From the NCBI RefSeq assembly GCF_003286085.1, contig NW_020825468.1, forward strand, positions 1-64,000: DNA of 64,000 bases. The letters are read 5' to 3'. The notes beneath the pieces are model-generated. The model did no database searches. It saw only the letters and a program-made list of their open reading frames with translations, and was not told the origin of the DNA. Both the position numbers and the translations under genes were made by a program. Source of the stretch: Drosophila persimilis (Eukaryota > Arthropoda > Insecta > Diptera > Drosophilidae). This document shows, one piece after another, positions 21,486 through 33,298 of the stretch (positions within the stretch are counted from its first letter, which is position 1; every line of letters starts with the position of its first letter).

Positions 21486-22487
21486 TTGAAAGGATGTTTT
21501 CCCATACGTAAATGGTGTTCCAATGAACCCGCTGCTTTGGAAGGCGTATCGGAGGCGGATCGCGAAAATCGCGGACAATCTTCTCACGTCGGAACCGCTG
21601 CAGGCCCAATATCGAAGCGTTCGGTCCTGTCTACACTAGCTAGGTTCTACGATCCTCTAGGGCTCATCTCTACCATCATCACAAAAGCTAAAATATTTAT
21701 GCAGTCGCTATGGAACGAAAGCCTAAAGTTGAATTGGGATGAAAGCCTGCCCCAGGATCTACATACGACTTGGATTAAGCTGACTTCGCAGTTGTCAATG
21801 GTTGAAAACTTTAAGTTTCCACGTTACGTGCTTCGGCAGCAAGCCAGATTAGAACTGCACGCGTTTTGTGATGCGAGCCAAACAGCATATGGCGCCTGTG
21901 TATACATGCGTTCGGAAGCTCTTGGCATTGTGCAAAGTCATCTCTTATGCTCTAAATCCAGAGTCGCGTCCTTGAAAAGTATGACTATCCCCAAGCTTGA
22001 GCTATCCGTTGCCCTCGTATTAGCCGAACTAGTGTCCACCATAGTTAAGGGACTATCAGCTCCATGCCAAATACATTGCTGGTCGGATTCGTCCATAGCC
22101 CTTGCCTGGATTCGAGAATCACCATTGAATTTTAATATATTTGTTTCTAATCGAGTTCAGCGGATTCAGGAGCTCACCGCTGGAATGACTTGGCATCACG
22201 TGCCCACAAAGTTGAATCCTGCCGACATCATATCACGTGGATCCACGCCCGCTGAACTAATGGATAGCAGCCTTTGGATCTCTGGACCACCATTCTTGCG
22301 TCTTGAGAGCTCAGAGTGGGCTGTCGGCTTGCAATTGCCGACCGATGTACCAGAACGTCGTCATGCAGCATTGGTTGTTTCAAACGAAAGGGATGTATCG
22401 TACGATTGCAAATTTCAAAACTCATTCGGATCCATGCAGCGCGTCTTTACATATATCGATTCTACATTCTCAAGGACAAAGGAATAG
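21486..22487 (+). pseudogene. BEL/Pao family A RT thumb and RNase H
   Basis: Contains SKRSVLSTLARFYDPLGL (the RT-to-RNase H boundary motif of BEL/Pao), ELHAFCDASQTAYGACVY (RNase H first Asp), IPKLELSVALVLAEL (the Glu), HCWSDSSIALAWI (second Asp) and HVPTKLNPADIISRG. It ends by frameshift near 22430-22490; the following sequence carries GTHFLIRAIQQQQFSEEI in the 22316 frame (the integrase zinc-finger region). Confidence 0.9.
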
Positions 22488-23888
22488 CACGGTCGAAGGG
22501 TCAACTTACCGTAATCGACATCAAAAATGGTACACATTTCCTCATAAGGGCAATACAGCAGCAACAATTTTCGGAAGAGATAAGGGCCCTCGCCAGCAAA
22601 CAGGCCCTACCGCCAAAAAGCACGATGGCCTCACTGAATCCATTTCTGGATAGCTTTGGATTGCTGAGGGAGGATGCCGAATTGGACTAAGGGATATCCT
22701 GTCACTGTCTCTATTATTATCTTCTTTCACGAAAGGTTTCTCCACGCAGGAGCTCAAGGATTACTCGGACTGCTTCGGAAAAAATTCTGGCCTATTGGTG
22801 GACGCAAATATGTTGCGGGAATGTGTTAGATGCTTTCGTTTGAAGCCAGTACTGAGGAAACATATCATGGGAAACGTGCTTGCGGATCGCGTAAGGACTA
22901 ATCCAGCATTCCACACAACGGCCGTTGAATTTTGCGGACCCTTTTATCACAAGTCGGAAGTCAGAAGCAGGCCTCCTATCAAATGTTACATCGCTGTCTT
23001 CGTATGCTTTAGCACCAAAGCAACTCATTTGGAAGTCGTTCGGGATCTATCTACAGAATCCTTTCTGGCAGCATTAAGGCGTTTTATAAGTCTATGTTCC
23101 AAGCCTCGAATCATCTGGTCAGACAACGCTACAAATTTTGTAGGAGTAAAAAATGAGCTTTTGGAGCTTCGGAAAATGTTCCTCAGCGATCCTCATACGT
23201 CGGCTGTGTCACATCTCTGCGTTTCTAGTGGAATCGATTGGAAATTCATCCCTCCTCGCTCACCTCATTTTGGGGGTTTGTGGGAGGCGGCTGTTAAAGC
23301 AGCTAAATATCATTTTCATCGCATCGTCGGGACCTACATTTTTACTCTTGATGAAATTCAGACCTTGGCCTGTGAAATCTCTGCTTTGTTAAATTCCCGT
23401 CCGCTTTATGCAATTACAGAAAGTCCCGATGATCTAGATGTGCTCACGCCAAACCACTTTCTCAATGGAGCCCCGAAAGCTGCATTCGACGAGCCAGATG
23501 TGACGCATCTCCGGGTCAACCTACTTAGTCGATGGCAGCGGCTGTGTCAAATGAAGCAGGCGTTTTGGAGAAAATGGAGCACGGCGTATCTTTCGATTCT
23601 TCAGGAGCGGAGCAAGTGGCGGTCATCGTCTCCAAACATCAAGCTAGGGGCGCTCGTCATGAGGAGGAAAGGAGGAAACGCTGCCACCATTAAGGTGGCC
23701 GCTTGGCCGCATTGAGAGCGTCATCCCAGGAAAAGATGGAACCATCAGAGTAGCTGTCATCCGCACTCAAAGAGGCCTTTTCAAGAGGGCCGTTGGAAAA
23801 ATAGCAGTTCTGACCCTTCAGGATGGATCTGTTGAAAGCCTTTGCCTTCCAACGGGGGGTGAATGTTCGGAGCAGAACCCAGCCGATT
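22488..23888 (+). pseudogene. BEL/Pao family A integrase
   Basis: The frame 22795-23715 has the core: FHTTAVEFCGPF (the usual Asp position before GPF is Glu-Phe-Cys here, so the first catalytic Asp looks substituted), IIWSDNATNFVG (second Asp), PHFGGLWEAAVK (Glu), and LLNSRPLYAITESPDDLDVLTPNHFL. The C-terminal tail GRIESVIPGKDGTIRVAVIRT follows in another frame after 23700 and runs into the LTR. The N-terminal HHCC region is scrambled by frameshifts at 22490-22790. Confidence 0.88.
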
Positions 23889-24058
23889 AGCTGCTTGCCA
23901 AATAGCATCTAATTCTTGGCCCTCAGCCGCTTATTTTGTTTGTTACTTATGTCTATGTCACTCATTTCTTTGTTAAAGCTTTGCTCGTGCTTGCTCTGCT
24001 AACGCTCTCTGCCAGCTCGCTCTTCGCTATCTCCGCTTTGCGTCTGCCTGCCGACGTC
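23854..24058 (+). mobile_element. Polypurine tract and start of 3' LTR, BEL/Pao family A
   Basis: GGGGGG at 23854-23859 precedes TGTTCGGAGCAGAACCC at 23864, a typical BEL/Pao LTR start. Sequence from about 23917 (CAGCCGCTTATTTTGTTTG) to 24058 (CCGACGTC) matches, in reverse, 62020-62150. The two diverge sharply at 24058, so the LTR is cut there. Confidence 0.7.
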
Positions 24059-24705
24059 AATCAGTTTGGTGCTCCGAGGAGGATGGGAGTATCGCTGGGG
24101 CTGCTGGTGGCTGCTACTGATGCTTACCTCTCCACTGGCCTGAGCCGAACTGATGCTGATCGCTCTGGCGGAGCCCCTTTTATTTCTGAAACGCAGCTGA
24201 TCCGTACGGCATGTTCCTAGCGCGTTGTGCTGATCGGCGGATTTCGTGCTGGTGTATCCCTAACGCGTTTGTGCGGATCGGCTGATAGTGTGCCCATTGG
24301 TGTTTGGGGTGTGGTCACACTTGGGCTGGTCAGCTGTGGTTGGTTTTATATTTCTTTCGGTTTTTTCTTATAGTTTGTTCTTTTTCTGTTTATTTCTTTT
24401 CTCCTTATAGGGCAGGTCTTCATGTATTGTCTCTTATGTTCTACTTATTCTACTAATTCTTATAGTTTAGCCTTCATGGCTTGTCTTGGTGCTTCTAGTA
24501 TAATTAGTCTTTAGGGTTTCTTCTCGGTGTTTCTAACGTTTTGTTGTGGTGTTTGTGACGCCGGCGCTTGGTCTTCCTGGCGCTGGGCGTCACAACCTTT
24601 CCGTCTATTACGACCATAGTGGTTTTGAAAAATAAATATTTCTTTCTGCTCTTGTGGTGTACGTATCTACTCTCCGAATCCAGCCAAGGTTGTAGCCATC
24701 CGCCC
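24059..24705 (+). mobile_element. LTR/leader sequence of a second Pao-like element (E)
   Basis: 24065-24225 (GGATGGGAGTATCGCTGGGGCTG ... ATCCGTACGGCATGTTCC) matches the reverse complement of about 41328-41465. Downstream it is T-rich, with AATAAA at about 24629. It precedes a Pao-type gag at 24760, so it is probably that element's LTR and leader. I could not find its ends or a clear primer site. Confidence 0.45.
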
Positions 24706-24759
24706 CACACTGTCGCATCCGATTTGGATGTTTTCTCTTTCTGCGTGTGAGCGCCGAAT

Positions 24760-25352
24760 ATGCCAACAGGTCACGAGGACAGCAAACAACTTCTGTCGGT
24801 GACATCTCCAAGTGTCAAAAGGCCACGCAGCTCTTCCGCCCCAGAAACGCCCACCTCGGTGACTCGCATTGTGAAGTCCCCAGGTACTCCGGGGCCCACC
24901 ACAAGCTCCGCTGGTTCGAAGACCAAATCGGTCCTGTTCCCGTCACCGGTCACACTTAAGGTGCCAGCGCGTACGCAAAGCAGTCCAAGCCATTCTCGAC
25001 CCTCCCACACAATGGCTCAATCCGCCGCCACTGCCGCAATGGCTAAATTCGAAGCAGCCTCACGCAAGCTTATGCATTTCGGAGAGCGAATAAACCTTCC
25101 GAATCCCCGCACTCCATCCGCCTCGCTTGCCACGGTACGCCGTGACCAAATACGAACCATGTGGGCCGAGGTTGAGGCAGAGCATAAGAACTGTTTCGCA
25201 TTTCTGGCTGAAGAGGGTCCGCATGTTGAAGCTGACCTTCAATCCAAATTCGATGACTGCTTTACAGTGTACAGTGCGTTGCTGATCTCACTGATCAGCT
25301 CCAACAACCAGCAGTCCGTCCTTCCGCACAGCCAGATTTCCACGGCGGCTGC
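24760..25352 (+). pseudogene. Pao-like element E gag, N-terminal part, truncated by DINE-1
   Basis: Starts MPTGHEDSKQLLSVTSP with a Ser/Thr/Pro-rich N-terminus, then MAKFEAASRKLMHFGERIN and RRDQIRTMWAEVEAEHKNC..., the helical region that precedes the central Gag domain in BEL/Pao. The same arrangement, decayed, is on the minus strand near 58960-59210 (family D). The real coding sequence is cut at about 25352, where DINE-1 copy 5 begins; the last residues to the TAG come from DINE-1. Confidence 0.65.
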
Positions 25353-25563
25353 AGTCTTTGAGCATTAGGCGCTGAAGGGGACGGACAGACGGACAGACGG
25401 ACGGACGGACAGACAGACATGGCTCAATCGACTCGGCTATTGATGCTGATCAAGAATATATATACTTTATGGGGTCGGAAACGATTCCTTCTGGACGTTA
25501 CACACATCCACTTTTACCACAAATCTAATATACCCCAATACTCATTTTGAGTATCGGGTATAA
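25353..25563 (-). mobile_element. DINE-1-like Helitron, copy 5, 5' end only
   Basis: Reverse orientation: ends at 25563 with ...GAGTATCGGGTATAA and includes the GACGGACGGACAGACAGAC microsatellite. Only the first ~210 bp of the element remain. It lies between the element E gag and the gypsy pol. Confidence 0.9.
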
Positions 25564-25587
25564 AAATATATTGAAGAAGAAAAAGAA

Positions 25588-28500
25588 ATGAAAAGTGATT
25601 CAGTAAAGGTAGAAGGAAGTTTATATAGCTTGGGATCAAAAAATCCTGAGCACGCCGACGAAGAATTATCCGTCAATAGTTTGGGATTCAAATATCCTAA
25701 ACCCGCCGTCGTTGAATTATACGACATCCAAAGTTTTAATAGTTTGGGATTAAAATATCCTGAGCACGCCGTCGTTGAATTATCCGACACTAAAAGTTTG
25801 AATAGTTTGGGATTAAAGAATCCTGAACACGCCGTCGTTGAATTATCCGACAATGAACAATTTAAAAGTTTGGGATGCAAAAATCCTGAACGCGCCGTCG
25901 TAGAAATATCCGACATTAAAAATTATGCAAATTCTAAATTGAAAAAAATGAAATTCTATAACACAATAACCTACAAAGAGGACAATTTAGAAAATCTCAG
26001 AGAGAAAATGGTATCTATCATCGAAGAAGACCATGCCAATATAAATTTACAGTTACCGTTCAGAACGGATATAAAAGGAGAGATTAACACTGAACATGAT
26101 AGACCGGTATATGGCAAGCAGTATCCATACGCTTATTCGGTTAACGATTTCGTTAATAACGAAATAAGTAAAATGTTAGATGAAGGTATAATCAGACCTA
26201 GTAAAAGCCCATATAATTCACCGGTAATAGTAGTACCAAAGAAGGGAGTAAATGAGGACGGAACTCCTAAACATAGATTAGTAATAGACTTTAAGAAACC
26301 CTATGCAAGATCCTTCAGTAATCCTTGCCAATTTAGGTAAAGCGAAATATTTCTCGGCCATAGATTTAGAGTCAGGTTTCTATCAGAGTTTAATGAGGGA
26401 ATCAGATATTGAAAAAACATCTTTTTCCATAAATAACGGCAAATATGAATTTCTAAGAATGCCTATGGGATTGACGAACGCTCCCAGAATTTTCCAAAGG
26501 GCAATGGACGATATACTTAGAGAACAAGTTGGGGAAACTTGTCACGTTTATATGGACGATATAATAATATTTTCAAAAACTATAGAACAACATTATAAAG
26601 ATCTAATTCATATAATACAGATATAGCAAAACGCTAACATGAAAATTTCCCTAGAAAAGTCTAAATTCTTTCAATTGGAAACCAAATTTCTGGGATACAT
26701 TGTTTCCCAAAATATCATTAAAACAGATCCAGACAAAATCTCCACAATACAAAACTATCCAATTCCTAAAAATATCAGAGAGCTACGTAGCTTCTTAGGA
26801 CTAACAGGGTATTACAGAAAATTTGTCCGAAATTATGCCACAATTGCCAAACCATTAACAAAATATCTGAGTGGAGTAAATGGGAAAGTTTCACGAAGGG
26901 CATCCAAGAAAACATTAATACAGCTGGATGAACCAGCAATTGGAGCATTTAATAATTTAAAGGACAGTTTAATAGCACATATTGAATTAGTACAACCAGA
27001 TTACAATAAAAAATTCACATTAACCACAGATGCAGCGGACATAGCAATAGTTGCAGTTTAGTCGCAAGATGGGAATCCCATAACATTTATTTCTAAAACT
27101 TTAAGTAAAACCGAGCAATTATATGCTACTAATAAAATGGAATTATTAGCTATTGTATGGGCATTAAAAAATTTGCGAAATTATTTATACGGAGTGAGTG
27201 GAATTGAAATACATACAGATCACCAACCTTTGTCCTTTGCAATGTCGCAAAAAAATCCAAATGTTGAAATGAAACGTTGGTATTACTTCATAGAAAGTTT
27301 CACACCAAAAATCATTTATAAGCCAGGCTCAACTAACGTAGTAGCGGACGCTTTATCTCGGATTAAAATAAATCATATGACAGATAGTGATGTCGACCAG
27401 ACAGAATCAGAATCAGACATAAATACTCAGCATTCAGCAGAGAGTAGTTTTGAAAACGTCATTCAAGAGACTAGTAAGCCTCTAAACCAATTTAAACAGC
27501 AGCTACTATTAGCGCAAGGGAGATTCACAGTTCATGAGTTAGTAAGAGTTTATGAAAATACCCGACATATTATTGAATTTGATACGGTTGACAATCTGCT
27601 AATCATTTTAAAAGAATTTATTCACTTAACCACAGGAATACACTGCACTTTAGAAGATTTATACCTTATCCAAAATAAGCTAAAGGAAAACTTCATAAAT
27701 AAATTTCTCTTCACGAGAAAGTTCCTCCAAGATGTAGTAAATTCAGAAGATAAAGCTATAATTATAGAAGAAACACATTGCAGAGCCCATAGAGGACTAG
27801 ACGAAAATTACAAACAAATAACTAAGCTGTATTATTGGCCAAACCTGCACAAAAAATTAAAAGAATATATAAAAAATTGTGAGATCTGTAACAAAAACAA
27901 ATATCACAGACACCATGTAAAAATTCCAATTGGGAAAGCTCCCATTCCAGCAAAAGAAGGAGATCAATTCCACTTAGACATATACTATGCCCAAAACCTA
28001 ACATTCATAACTTGTATAGATTCTTATTCCAAATACTTGGTGGTCAAGGAAATTCAAAGTAAATTAAACATTGAAAATAAGGTCATGGAAATTTTGCAAC
28101 ACTTTCCGTTAGCAACATCATTAATGACTGACAACGAACCAAGCTTTACTTCAGCACAATTTAGATCATTCATACAAATAAGTAACTTAACTATTTATTA
28201 TGCTGATCCCAGACACAGCACCACAAATGGTCAGGTAGAAAGGGTACATTCCACACTAACAGAAATAGCGCGGTGCATCAAGGATGAACTAAATCTAACA
28301 GATTATTCAGAAATAATAATAAGGGCGGCACTGAAATATAACCTGACGATGCATTCAACGACCAATCAAATGCCATATGACATATTGTATAACAAAATAG
28401 AACACAAACATAATCCAATATTACTTAAGGAAGCTCAGACCAAAATGCTTAAGCTACATAACAAAGATAGAAGAGAAAAAGATTATAAAATAGGAGAAGT

Positions 28501-28639
28501 AGTTTATGAAAAGAAATTCGGGGAAAGAAATAAACTTCAATCCCGATACAAAAAGCAGGTAGTTAAGGAAAATCGACCGAATAAAATTATAATCAACAAT
28601 AGAAGCAGAATTATACATAAAGATAACATCAAATATTAA
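25588..28639 (+). pseudogene. Gypsy-type errantivirus pol (RT, RNase H, integrase), broken
   Basis: The first frame (25588-26340) opens with five degenerate copies of a ~20-residue unit (SLGLKYPEHAVVELSD type), then enters the RT (VNNEISKMLDEGIIRPSKSP, HRLVIDFKK). A deletion with a frameshift near 26305-26320 moves to the second frame, which has LGKAKYFSAIDLESGF, MPMGLTNAPRIFQ, VYMDDIIIFS, LRSFLGLTGYYRKF, RNase H (TTDAADIA, IHTDHQPL), the integrase HHCC finger (THCRAHRG ... CEICNKNK) and core Asp (SLMTDNEPSF). TAG stops interrupt it at 26624 and 27059. gag and protease are missing. It belongs with the 17.6/297/gypsy group. Inactive. Confidence 0.88.
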
Positions 28640-30009
28640 ATATTTTTTCTACTAATACTGACTTTTGTTATATTGCCGACTTCGGAAGTAATTGACTATA
28701 CGCATAGTGACTTTCTATTGCTCAAAGACGACAGAGACGTCTACACTTATGAAACATACGCTGAACTTTTCCATATTACTAATTTGAGTTTTTATAGAGA
28801 GATAATTGATAAAGAATCCAAATATGTCAACAAATCAATTAATTCAGACGATGAGTGGGAAATGTCAATGGACTTAAGTCTATTAAAATTAATGATTTCA
28901 GAATTAGTTCCAAAACGGAATGAAAGGGGAATTAATGAATTAGGTACCATTTGGAAATGGATAGCAGGCAGCCCTGATCATGACGACTTTTTGAAAATAC
29001 AAAATAAAGTAAATGAATTAACTGAAAATAATAATAATCAATTTGTAATAAATTCCAAATTTTTCAAAGAAATTGAATTGCTATCAAATTCATTAAAAAA
29101 TGTCATCTTCAATGAAGAAACGATACTGAGAAAGCATCGTTTAAAATTAATAACTTTTGACCTACTAAATTTAGTTGATACCATAACCCTCTTAAAAGTA
29201 AACATTTTCAATACAAAAATTTTAAATAAAAACGAAATAGAGGACATTTATAAGCATGAAAAACATCCTGTTGAACTGTCTGATCTGCTGGACATAGCAA
29301 CGGTTAAAATAATTCGAAATGCAGATTTAATAATCATTTACATAAAATATCCTCAAATTAAAGATATTTGCAAGTTTTACCATGCAAGAGCCATCTCACA
29401 AAATGATGGAATGTTAGTTATAAGTGAAAAAGTTTGTGAATGTAAGGAGAAATACTAATTAATGAATAATTTTAAAAGTGAAACTTTTAACAATTACGCA
29501 CAAATAAATTTAAAGAATACCTGTTTCACCAATTTACTTAATGGCTTTAAAGCCAAATGCACTAAAAAAAGGGAAAAAACAAAGAAATAGGCATCATTCA
29601 GGATGGTGCCATATTAGTTTTAGGCAAAAATATCGTAGACAATACTACTTTGTTAGGATCGTATCTCCTTATATTCAACAACACAATTGTAATAAATAAT
29701 ATAACCCACATAAATGATAAGGGTAAAATTCTAAGATATATATCGCATCATAGATATAGCGATTTTGAATTAGTTGATTATATACAATCGAATGATAAGC
29801 AATTTTCTTTTGATAATGTTAATATTTTAAATCCCCTTATAACATTAGGTAATACGGCCTTACCATTAATAACATTATTTTTAATCATTTTGATATTGAT
29901 AATGTTATTTTACTTCGGCTATAAATTAACCAAATTTGTACTTATTAAATCAATAAGAATACCGTCAGAAGAAATAGTGGAAAGCAACATTCAAATACTG
30001 TCAGAATAA
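28640..30009 (+). pseudogene. Errantivirus env-like gene, broken
   Basis: A hydrophobic leader (28640-28680) precedes a 261-residue open stretch with YETYAELFHITNLSF, an insect errantivirus Env-like surface region. The frame ends at 29458. A later frame (29650-30009) contains a single transmembrane segment (LPLITLFLIILILIMLFYFG) and a short cytoplasmic tail. The intervening region has frameshifts, so no complete envelope protein is encoded. Together with pol this marks the element as an endogenous insect retrovirus relic. Confidence 0.8.
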
Positions 30010-30061
30010 ATTAGAGCTCTATCAGAACTTCAAAGTGTATCGGGACGAAACATTTCAGAAT

Positions 30062-31582
30062 GGGGGGAGTTAACGTACCCAATTATATTGAGCTCTTATA
30101 CGAGCTCCCCTTATATAAACTCCCGGCTTTCTGCAGATCCTGCACTTTAGGCATTTTACAGTTTTCTCTTTGGATGACGAAATCCAATACTCGGGATGGC
30201 GAAATCAATTGAAATGTTTATAGAAAAACGATTCCCGAAAGGGATCAACGATGCAAAGATCAGAAAGTTCAAGTCAGTCTTGATCCAGCAGCGACACCGC
30301 AAAGTCTAGCTAAAAACGAGGGGGAACGTTGTGAGTTGCTGCGGACACCGCAACTCTACAGTTATACCCGATACTAAGTCAGTATGGCTCTCCTCCGGCA
30401 GACGCCGCTAATATTAAACGACACGACAAAGAGTGCGTGCGAGAGAGACAGAAAATCAGTCTGAGCGTGACGTCACGCGCTGCGTAGCCACTAAAAATTG
30501 ATTTCTTGCTTTTGGCTACAAAAATGATCCGATCTGATCCAGATTCGGCAACCGGATAGATATGGTCATTGTCTATGATTCTGCGTTTTTAGTTTACTCG
30601 ATTTTGCAATATTGTGGATGCAACAGATTTTCGTCCTTTGTGTGGGCGGAAGGGGGTGGGGCGAAATTTTGAGATATACGTTTTATAGTGAGATCTAACA
30701 GGAGTGCGGATACCAAATTTGGTTACTCTAGCCTTAATAGTCTCTGAGATTTATGAATATCCCCAGATCTGCATCCTTTGCGGGGGCGGAAGGGGGTGTG
30801 GCGAAATTTTGAAACAAACTCGTCTCGGTCTGATATATTAGGAGTGTGGATACCAAATTTGGTTGCTCTAGCTTTTATAGTCTCTGAGATCTAGGCGCTA
30901 ATGTTTTACTCTAAGCAAAGCCGCCTATGCTACGTGTGTGTTAGAGAGAGACAGGGCGAGAAAAAATGAAATTGTTTTCTTGATGCTGGCTATAATAATA
31001 ATACGATCCAATTCAGATTCCGCAGTCTAAAAGATATCGTCATTCTCTACGATTCTGCGTTTTTGGTTTTCTCGTATCTTTAAAATTGTGGATGCCACAG
31101 ATTTTCGCCCTTTGTGGGGGCGGAAGTGGGCGGGGCAAAGTTTTGAAATATTTTTGTAGCAGTGACATATCACAGAAGTCTGGATCCAAAACATCGTTGC
31201 TCTAGCTCTTATAGTCTTTGAGCATTAGGCGCTGAAGGGGACGGACAGACGGACAGACGGACAGACGGACAGACGGACGGACGGACAGACGGACAGACGG
31301 ACAGACAGACATGGCTCAATCGACTCGGCTATTGATGCTGATCAAGAATATATATACTTTATGGGGTCGGAAACGATTCCTTCTGGACGTTACACACATC
31401 CACTTTTACCACAAATCTAATATACCCCAATACTCATTTTGAGTATCGGGTATAATAAAGATCGCGCAATCCCTTTGCCCGGAATTCCTTTGTGCCCCTC
31501 TACTTAAATCTATATCAGTGAAGTTAGAAGTAAAATAAAAACTTTTTAAAAACACAATCCGCTACCGCAGTTATTTAATTTA
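30062..31582 (+). mobile_element. Polypurine tract and 3' LTR of the gypsy-type element, split by DINE-1
   Basis: GGGGGG at 30062 is followed by AGTTAAC at 30068, the same LTR start as gypsy. TATATAAAC at about 30111 may be the promoter. DINE-1 copy 6 interrupts it at 30317-31455. The LTR then resumes TAAAGATCGCGCAATCCC and ends near 31582, where a different LTR sequence begins. Confidence 0.65.
30317..31455 (-). mobile_element. DINE-1-like Helitron, copy 6, full length
   Basis: From CGAGGGGGAACGTT (3' end, reversed) to GAGTATCGGGTATAA (5' end), 1,139 bp, with the extended internal region seen in copy 1. Inserted in the gypsy LTR at GCTAAAAA|TAAAGATC. Confidence 0.92.
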
Positions 31583-31826
31583 CACACATATATCTTCCCT
31601 CGCGCTCTCGCTGCCAACAGCGCTGAGCATATTCACACATATACATACTAACATATAAGAGATAAGAACACATAGTTCTGCCGCTCCGCTGCCAGTGACG
31701 CCGGCAGCGCAGCTCCGCGGCTTTTGGCTTACAAAAGCCCAAAACACAATTGTAAAATTCAGAATATAAAACAGATCGGAGGGTTGACCCCCAAAGATCC
31801 AAGAAAAGGATTGTACGTCGTTTACA
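31583..31826 (+). mobile_element. Partial LTR of a tRNA-Arg-primed gypsy/mdg1-type element
   Basis: ACACACATATATCTTCCCTCG ... GATCGGAGGGTTGA ... CGTTTACA matches the 3' half of the 479 bp solo LTRs at 34983-35461 and 36830-37308. A primer site follows directly, so this is the 5' LTR of an element that keeps only ~120 bp of internal sequence. Confidence 0.75.
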
Positions 31827-31842
31827 TGGCGACCGTGACAGG
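31827..31842 (+). promoter_or_regulatory. tRNA-Arg-type primer binding site
   Basis: TGGCGACCGTGACAGG directly after the LTR end TTTACA. This primer is used by 412/mdg1-type elements. Leader sequence continues to 31947, where DINE-1 copy 7 begins. Confidence 0.75.
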
Positions 31843-31947
31843 TCCGATATACGTCCTACGCGATGGATCGATCTAAGGATTGAAAAAAAAATTTATAAAA
31901 AAGTGTTAAAAATAATAAAGACAAAAAATGGTCGACATTAAAAAAAA

Positions 31948-32904
31948 CGAGGGGGAACGTTGTGAGTTGCTGCGGACACCGCAACTCTACAGTTATACCC
32001 GATACTAAGTCAGTATGGCTCTCCTCCGGCAGACGCCGCTAATATTAAACGACACGACAAAGAGTGCGTGCGAGAGAGACAGAAAATCAGTCTGAGCGTG
32101 ACGTCGGGCGCTGCGTAGCCACTGCAAATTGATTTGTTTCCTTTGGCTATACAAATGATCTGATCTGATTCAGATTCAGCAATCTGATAGATATGGTCGT
32201 TATCTATGATTCTGCGTTTTTAGTTTTCTCAAATCTGCAATATTGTGGATGCAACAGATTTTCGTCCTTTGTGTGGGCGGAAGGGGGTGGGGCGAAATTT
32301 TGAGATAAAGGTATTATAGTGAGATCTAACAGAAGTGCGGATACCAAATTTGGTTACTCTAGCTTTAATAGTCTCTGAGATTTGTGAATATCCCCAGATT
32401 TGCATCCTTTGCGGGGGCGGAAGGGGGTGTGGCGAAATTTTGAAACAAACTCGTCTCGGTCCGATATATTAGGAGTGTGGATACCAAATTTGGTTGCTCT
32501 AGCTTTTATAGTCTCTGAGATCTAGGCGCTAATGTTTTACTCTAAGCAAAGCCGCCTATGCTACCTGTGTGTTAGAGAGAGACAGGGCGATAAAAAATGA
32601 AATTGTTTTCTTGATGCTGGCTATAATAGTAATACGATCCAATTCAGATTCTGCAGTCTAAAAGATATGGTCATTGTGGATGCCACAGATTTTCGCCCTT
32701 TGTGGGGGCGGAAGTGGGCGGGGCACAGTTTTGAAATATTCTTGTAGCAGTGACATATCACAGAAGTCTGGATCCAAAACATCGTTGCTCTAGCTCTTAT
32801 AGTCTTTCATCACTAGGCGCTGAAGGGGACGGACAGACGGACAGACGGACGGACGGACAGACAGACAGGGCTCAATCGACTCGGCTATTGATGCTGATCA
32901 AGAA
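31948..32904 (-). mobile_element. DINE-1-like Helitron, copy 7, cut by the hAT palindrome
   Basis: Reversed copy starting CGAGGGGGAACGTT and ending at GATGCTGATCAAGAA, in the middle of the conserved GATCAAGAATATATATAC. The remaining ~130 bp of its 5' end are not found on the far side of the palindrome. Confidence 0.9.
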
Positions 32905-33298
32905 TTAGAGCCCTGCACGAGTACACACTACTTCGTATTAACAGTTAGGAGCCACACTGTGCACAGTATCAAAACATGATTCATGTATCCTTTTCACACT
33001 ATCTTTCAATTCATTTTCTTTACTTCATTTGCTGACTCATTGACTCAAGGCATAATTGTCGAGTGACTCCTGTCAAATCGTATGACTCGCACTCACACTG
33101 TTACTAAAAACGTTGTGACAGAGAGAGAGTGTATGAGGTGTCTCTCTCGCTCAATTTGTTGTGCATTGTTTTGCTCACTGCAGTGTGGAATGTGTGAGTC
33201 AAACGAATCGAAAGAAAAGAAAACGTCAAAAAGCTAACGAGAAGGACATTTTCATTTAATTTTTTGTCGGTGCTTGTACTGTTTGCTAATTACTGAAA

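Noticed and set aside
22228-22425. Minus-strand ORFs inside the Pao, LINE and gypsy genes (for example 16527, 17730, 22228, 27822)
   Set aside because: Antisense shadows of strong sense coding sequence with recognised motifs.
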